Shown here piece after piece: positions 5,152-7,491 of a stretch of DNA of 7,491 bases. The notes under the pieces were generated by a model, which was not told where the DNA came from, did not search any database, and saw nothing but the letters and a program-made list of their open reading frames with translations. The first letter of the stretch is position 1. Each line of letters begins with the position of its first letter. The translations under genes and the position numbers were made by a program. The DNA is taken from positions 1-7,491 of the forward strand of contig JAQUNE010000065.1 of assembly GCA_028717765.1 (NCBI GenBank), read 5' to 3'. The DNA is from Candidatus Omnitrophota bacterium. Lineage in GTDB: Bacteria; Omnitrophota; Koll11; Gygaellales; Profunditerraquicolaceae.

Positions 5152-6579
5152 TTAATATCGTTGTGCTTTATTAAGTAATTCTTCAAGAAACGCCGTGAAG
5201 TACTCTTGCTTTTTCTGCAAGAGTACTTTTTGGTTAAAGGAGTCCTTTTCTGCATTAAATTTCTTTTCGTCGATCGGCTTAACTTCCTTTACCCTGACGA
5301 TATAAAAAGCAGCAGGCATCCCGATAATTTCGCTAAATTCCCCGTCTTTTAGTTTTTGTGCGCTGGTAAAAAAGTTATCCGAAGCACCAATTGCCTCGAT
5401 ATAACTTCCATACTTGAAGAATCCCGTAGAGCCTGTCTTTAGACCGAAGAGCTTGGCTGTTTGTTCAAAATCTGCAGTTCTAGGTTTTAAAGCAGATTCA
5501 CTCTTTAATTTATCCAAAGCAGCTTTAATTTTTTCCTGAGCGATCCTTTTAGACTCTTCTTTAGTGTATGTTTCTTTGACTTTGTCTTTAGCAGTATCAA
5601 AGTCAGGAATGAAGGGCTCTTTTCTTTCTTTGACTTTTAAAACATAAATAAATTTATCAATCTGCACAGGGTTAAGATATTTTCCTACATTTGATTTAGA
5701 AAGTAATCCTGCGATTTGCGGTGACCAGCCAATCCCCGGGATGGGGTCGTTTTCCGCGAAGAGCCCGGTTTCCTTCAAGGTTAGGCCAAGTTCCTTAGCC
5801 AATTTTGCGTAATCATCTTTCTTCTTTAAGTTGGCCAATAAATCTTTGAGCTTAGCATCTGTTTCTGTATCATCTTTATTAAAAGCTACATATTCGATAT
5901 TAAAAGAGAGTGGCCGTTTAAAGAGTACCTGGTTTTTCTGGAAATAATCCCGGAGTGCCTCTTCAGTAGTAGGGAGGTCCTTTGTAAAATCCGAAGGGTT
6001 AGCCTGGATATAGGCCAGGTTGATTTCTTCGTTTAGTTTTTTATATTCTTCCTTAACCTCCTGATCGGAAAGCTTTAAGCTTTCTGTGACTTGCCGGTAA
6101 AGCTTTGAGAGGATTAAATTCTGCCTGGTCTGTTCTTCAAAATCACGGGGCAGGGTGCGAAAAACATACTGCAGCATCTCGTTATAAATCCGTTCGTCAA
6201 ATTTACCTTTATTCTGGAAAAAGGGGTAACTTTCAATAAATTCTACTACTTCTTTGTCATTGGCATTAAGCCTTCTTTTTTGTGCCTCTGCCAATAATAC
6301 TAATCTCTGCCAGGCTTCTGCTTCTAAATTAATAGAATTACGGATTTTCGATAAATCGTCACCATAGCGAATAATCGCCATATTATTTACGGCATTTACC
6401 GCTTCTTTAAAATCCATCGGAGAAATACTTTTTCCGAAAATCTTACCTACATTAGTGCCTTCTTTTGGGCCATGCAGTACACTGCTAAAGCCCCAGAAGG
6501 CGAATGCCGGGATGATTACTGCTGCCAACACAATTAGTATTCTTTTTGAAGTTTTCTTATGGCGTAGTTTTTTAAGCAT
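5152..6579 (-). CDS. Membrane-anchored PpiD/SurA-like periplasmic folding factor
   Basis: This 475-residue protein starts with a basic segment (KKLRHKKTSKR) and a hydrophobic helix (about 14-34), giving one N-in membrane anchor without a lipobox. A SurA-N-like helical chaperone domain follows (about 42-200, including MDFKEAVNAVNN and a long stretch of charged helices). Two parvulin-like regions are suggested at about 226-320 and 367-435, each ending in a typical strand (FIYVLKVKERKEP, AFYIVRVKEVKP). The canonical PPIase active-site motifs are not evident, so it may act mainly as a holdase, as proposed for PpiD. It implies a cell envelope with a periplasm or outer surface where proteins need help folding. 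The start is supported by AGGAG (complement of 6586-6590) 6 nt upstream. The 3' end overlaps the terminator of the convergent por operon. Confidence 0.82.
   Translation of the reverse strand: MLKKLRHKKTSKRILIVLAAVIIPAFAFWGFSSVLHGPKEGTNVGKIFGKSISPMDFKEAVNAVNNMAIIRYGDDLSKIRNSINLEAEAWQRLVLLAEAQKRRLNANDKEVVEFIESYPFFQNKGKFDERIYNEMLQYVFRTLPRDFEEQTRQNLILSKLYRQVTESLKLSDQEVKEEYKKLNEEINLAYIQANPSDFTKDLPTTEEALRDYFQKNQVLFKRPLSFNIEYVAFNKDDTETDAKLKDLLANLKKKDDYAKLAKELGLTLKETGLFAENDPIPGIGWSPQIAGLLSKSNVGKYLNPVQIDKFIYVLKVKERKEPFIPDFDTAKDKVKETYTKEESKRIAQEKIKAALDKLKSESALKPRTADFEQTAKLFGLKTGSTGFFKYGSYIEAIGASDNFFTSAQKLKDGEFSEIIGMPAAFYIVRVKEVKPIDEKKFNAEKDSFNQKVLLQKKQEYFTAFLEELLNKAQRY
5198..5231 (+). terminator. Intrinsic terminator of the por operon, inside the convergent gene
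   Basis: AAGTACTCTTGC (5198-5209) is the exact reverse complement of GCAAGAGTACTT (5217-5228), a perfect 12-bp stem with a 7-nt loop. It is followed on the + strand by a five-T run (5227-5231) that partly overlaps the stem. It starts 48 nt after the ferredoxin stop codon. On the - strand the stem is followed by a GC-rich sequence, so the polarity fits + strand termination only. The same bases encode residues around KVLLQKKQEYF (451-461) of the opposing protein. Confidence 0.72.
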
Positions 6580-6604
6580 CTTTTTCTCCTATGGTTGAAG
6601 CCAT

Positions 6605-6633
6605 ATTATAACTGTAAATCGTTAATTTTGCAA
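6605..6633 (-). promoter_or_regulatory. Promoter of the PpiD/SurA-like gene
   Basis: On the - strand TTGCAA (complement of 6628-6633) precedes a perfect TATAAT (complement of 6605-6610) by 17 bp. Transcription would start near 6598 and give a short leader of about 19 nt that contains the AGGAG ribosome binding site. The -35 box is weak (four of six). Confidence 0.65.
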
Positions 6634-6653
6634 ACATAAAAACCATATTTTCC

Positions 6654-6682
6654 TTTACAAATCTTCATTCAGCAGTTATAAT
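6654..6682 (+). promoter_or_regulatory. Promoter of hisG
   Basis: TTTACA (6654-6659, five of six) and a perfect TATAAT (6677-6682) are separated by the ideal 17 bp. The start would be near 6689, leaving a leader of about 37 nt. The leader is too short for a His-codon attenuator and shows no T-box. Confidence 0.78.
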
Positions 6683-6710
6683 AAACGCCGTTGTGATTAT
6701 TTTGCCTATC

Positions 6711-6715
6711 AGGAG
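6711..6715 (+). promoter_or_regulatory. Ribosome binding site of hisG
   Basis: AGGAG lies 10 nt before the ATG at 6726 and supports that start. The spacing is slightly long. Confidence 0.65.
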
Positions 6716-6725
6716 AATTAACCCC

Positions 6726-7491
6726 ATGAAAAATAAGAAAGTGCTTAAACTCGGGTTGCCAAAGGGCAGCCTTCAGGAAGCGACCTTTAAGATGTTTAAA
6801 AAGGCCGGTTTTAATATATCCTTGCCTTCTGAGCGTTCGTATTTTCCTGCCATAGACGATCCGGAGATTGAGCCGGTTTTATTGCGTGCGCAGGAGATGT
6901 CACGCTACGTCGCGGACGGCGCGCTTGACTGCGGGATTACCGGTAATGACTGGATCCTGGAAAATAATTCCAAGGTTACCAGGGTTACGGATTTAGTTTA
7001 TGCCAAACAGAGTTTAAATAAGGTCAGGTGGGTCTTAGCAGTACCGGAAAACTCAGGGATGAAATCAGCTAAAGATTTAGAAAATAAACGCATTGCCACA
7101 GAATTAGTCAATGTCACCAAGGAATATTTTCGCAAAAATAAAGTCCATGTAGAAGTTGAATTTTCCTGGGGCGCTACTGAGGTAAAAGTGAATTCCGGTT
7201 TAGTGGATGCGATCGTGGAATTAACAGAAACCGGCAGGAGCCTACGGGCAAACAAATTGGCGCAGATCGCCACGATCTGCGAATCAACTACCCAGTTTAT
7301 CGCCAACAATAATTCTTACAAGGATGCTTTTAAGCGTGCAAAGATGGAGCAGATCGCTTTACTCTTAAGAGGCGCCATTGCCGCAGAAGGTAAAGTTGGT
7401 TTAAAGATGAACGTGAAAAAAGCTGACCTGAAAAAAGTAATTAAGATTTTACCCGCCTTAAGAAAGCCTACTATATCAAATCTTTCAGAAG
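6726..7491 (+). CDS. hisG: ATP phosphoribosyltransferase, long form, 3' end missing
   Basis: This is the first enzyme of histidine synthesis, condensing ATP with PRPP to phosphoribosyl-ATP in the cytoplasm. The visible 255 codons start with [21 protein letters not shown] (8-28), the standard HisG N-terminus. [14 protein letters not shown] (64-77) is the first-domain block. [22 protein letters not shown] (149-170) with RSLRAN (171-176) is the PRPP-binding signature, with TGRSL in place of the common TGxTL. The stretch from about 214 ([17 protein letters not shown]) to [13 protein letters not shown] (241-253) is the start of the ACT-like regulatory domain, so this is the self-contained, histidine-inhibited long form that does not need HisZ. 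The gene runs off the right edge, about 35-45 codons short of full length. It has its own promoter and is probably the first gene of a his cluster that continues outside the window. Confidence 0.95.
   Translation, partial: MKNKKVLKLGLPKGSLQEATFKMFKKAGFNISLPSERSYFPAIDDPEIEPVLLRAQEMSRYVADGALDCGITGNDWILENNSKVTRVTDLVYAKQSLNKVRWVLAVPENSGMKSAKDLENKRIATELVNVTKEYFRKNKVHVEVEFSWGATEVKVNSGLVDAIVELTETGRSLRANKLAQIATICESTTQFIANNNSYKDAFKRAKMEQIALLLRGAIAAEGKVGLKMNVKKADLKKVIKILPALRKPTISNLSE
7261..7281 (+). repeat. Perfect 9-bp hairpin inside hisG
   Basis: CGCAGATCG (7261-7269) and CGATCTGCG (7273-7281) are exact inverted copies with a 3-nt loop. They lie in the codons for QIATICES (180-187). No T run follows, so it is not a terminator. 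It is probably coincidental, though unusually perfect for coding sequence. Confidence 0.5.

Larger units (their letters stand above)
6604..6683. repeat. 11-bp inverted repeat formed by the two divergent -10 regions
   Basis: TATTATAACTG (6604-6614) and CAGTTATAATA (6673-6683) are exact reverse complements separated by 58 bp. Each contains the -10 box of one divergent promoter plus the same 4 bp upstream. This may be shared promoter fine structure or a paired regulator site. Confidence 0.55.

Noticed and set aside
6068..6084. Palindrome GAAAGCTT-T-AAGCTTTC in the PpiD/SurA-like gene, with a third AGCTTT nearby
   Set aside because: It arises from the repeated codons of ESLKLS and is followed by no T run in either direction. 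No structural or regulatory role is supported.
6998..7309. 103-codon reading frame on the - strand within hisG
   Set aside because: The + strand translation is unmistakably HisG throughout this stretch, so the antisense frame is a shadow.

Overview
The window is a compact, moderately AT-rich bacterial chromosome segment holding housekeeping and energy-metabolism genes of an anaerobe. A four-subunit, oxygen-sensitive pyruvate:ferredoxin oxidoreductase, a Thermotoga-like single-cluster ferredoxin, a Dps-like ferritin, a short MetE-type methyltransferase and a long-form HisG fit an uncultivated anaerobic bacterium. My best guess is Candidatus Omnitrophota or a relative, from the style of the HisG and ferritin sequences and the tight gene packing. 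That is an impression from memory, not a search result. I see no mobile element, CRISPR array, rRNA or tRNA gene.

Layout. Positions 1-1360 hold the 3' part of a PNPOx-like flavoprotein gene and a MetE/UROD-superfamily methyltransferase gene that overlaps it by 14 bp. A sigma70-type promoter at 1372-1399 then opens a + strand operon: porG, porD, porA, porB, a Cys-free ferritin-like gene and a ferredoxin gene (1449-5149). The oxidoreductase makes acetyl-CoA, CO2 and reduced ferredoxin from pyruvate (or releases pyruvate in reverse). The operon supplies its own electron carrier, and the ferritin probably handles iron or oxidants for these iron-sulfur proteins. The spacing is tight everywhere except between porA and porB, where 123 nt carry three hairpins and a competing alternative pairing.

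The convergent gene at 5152-6579 (- strand) encodes a membrane-anchored PpiD/SurA-like folding factor. Only 2 bp separate its stop codon from that of the ferredoxin gene. The likely intrinsic terminator of the por operon, a perfect 12-bp stem followed by T residues, lies inside the 3' coding end of this opposing gene.

The 146-bp region 6580-6725 holds back-to-back promoters, for the folding factor (-) and for hisG (+). Their -10 regions are exact 11-bp inverted copies of each other. hisG (6726 onward) runs off the right edge.

No gene-free stretch reaches 300 bases. I found no clearly new multi-gene system. The most unusual items are the structured porA-porB spacer, the terminator inside a convergent gene, the Cys-free member of a ferritin family that usually carries a Cys pair, and a folate-domain-free methionine-synthase-like protein.
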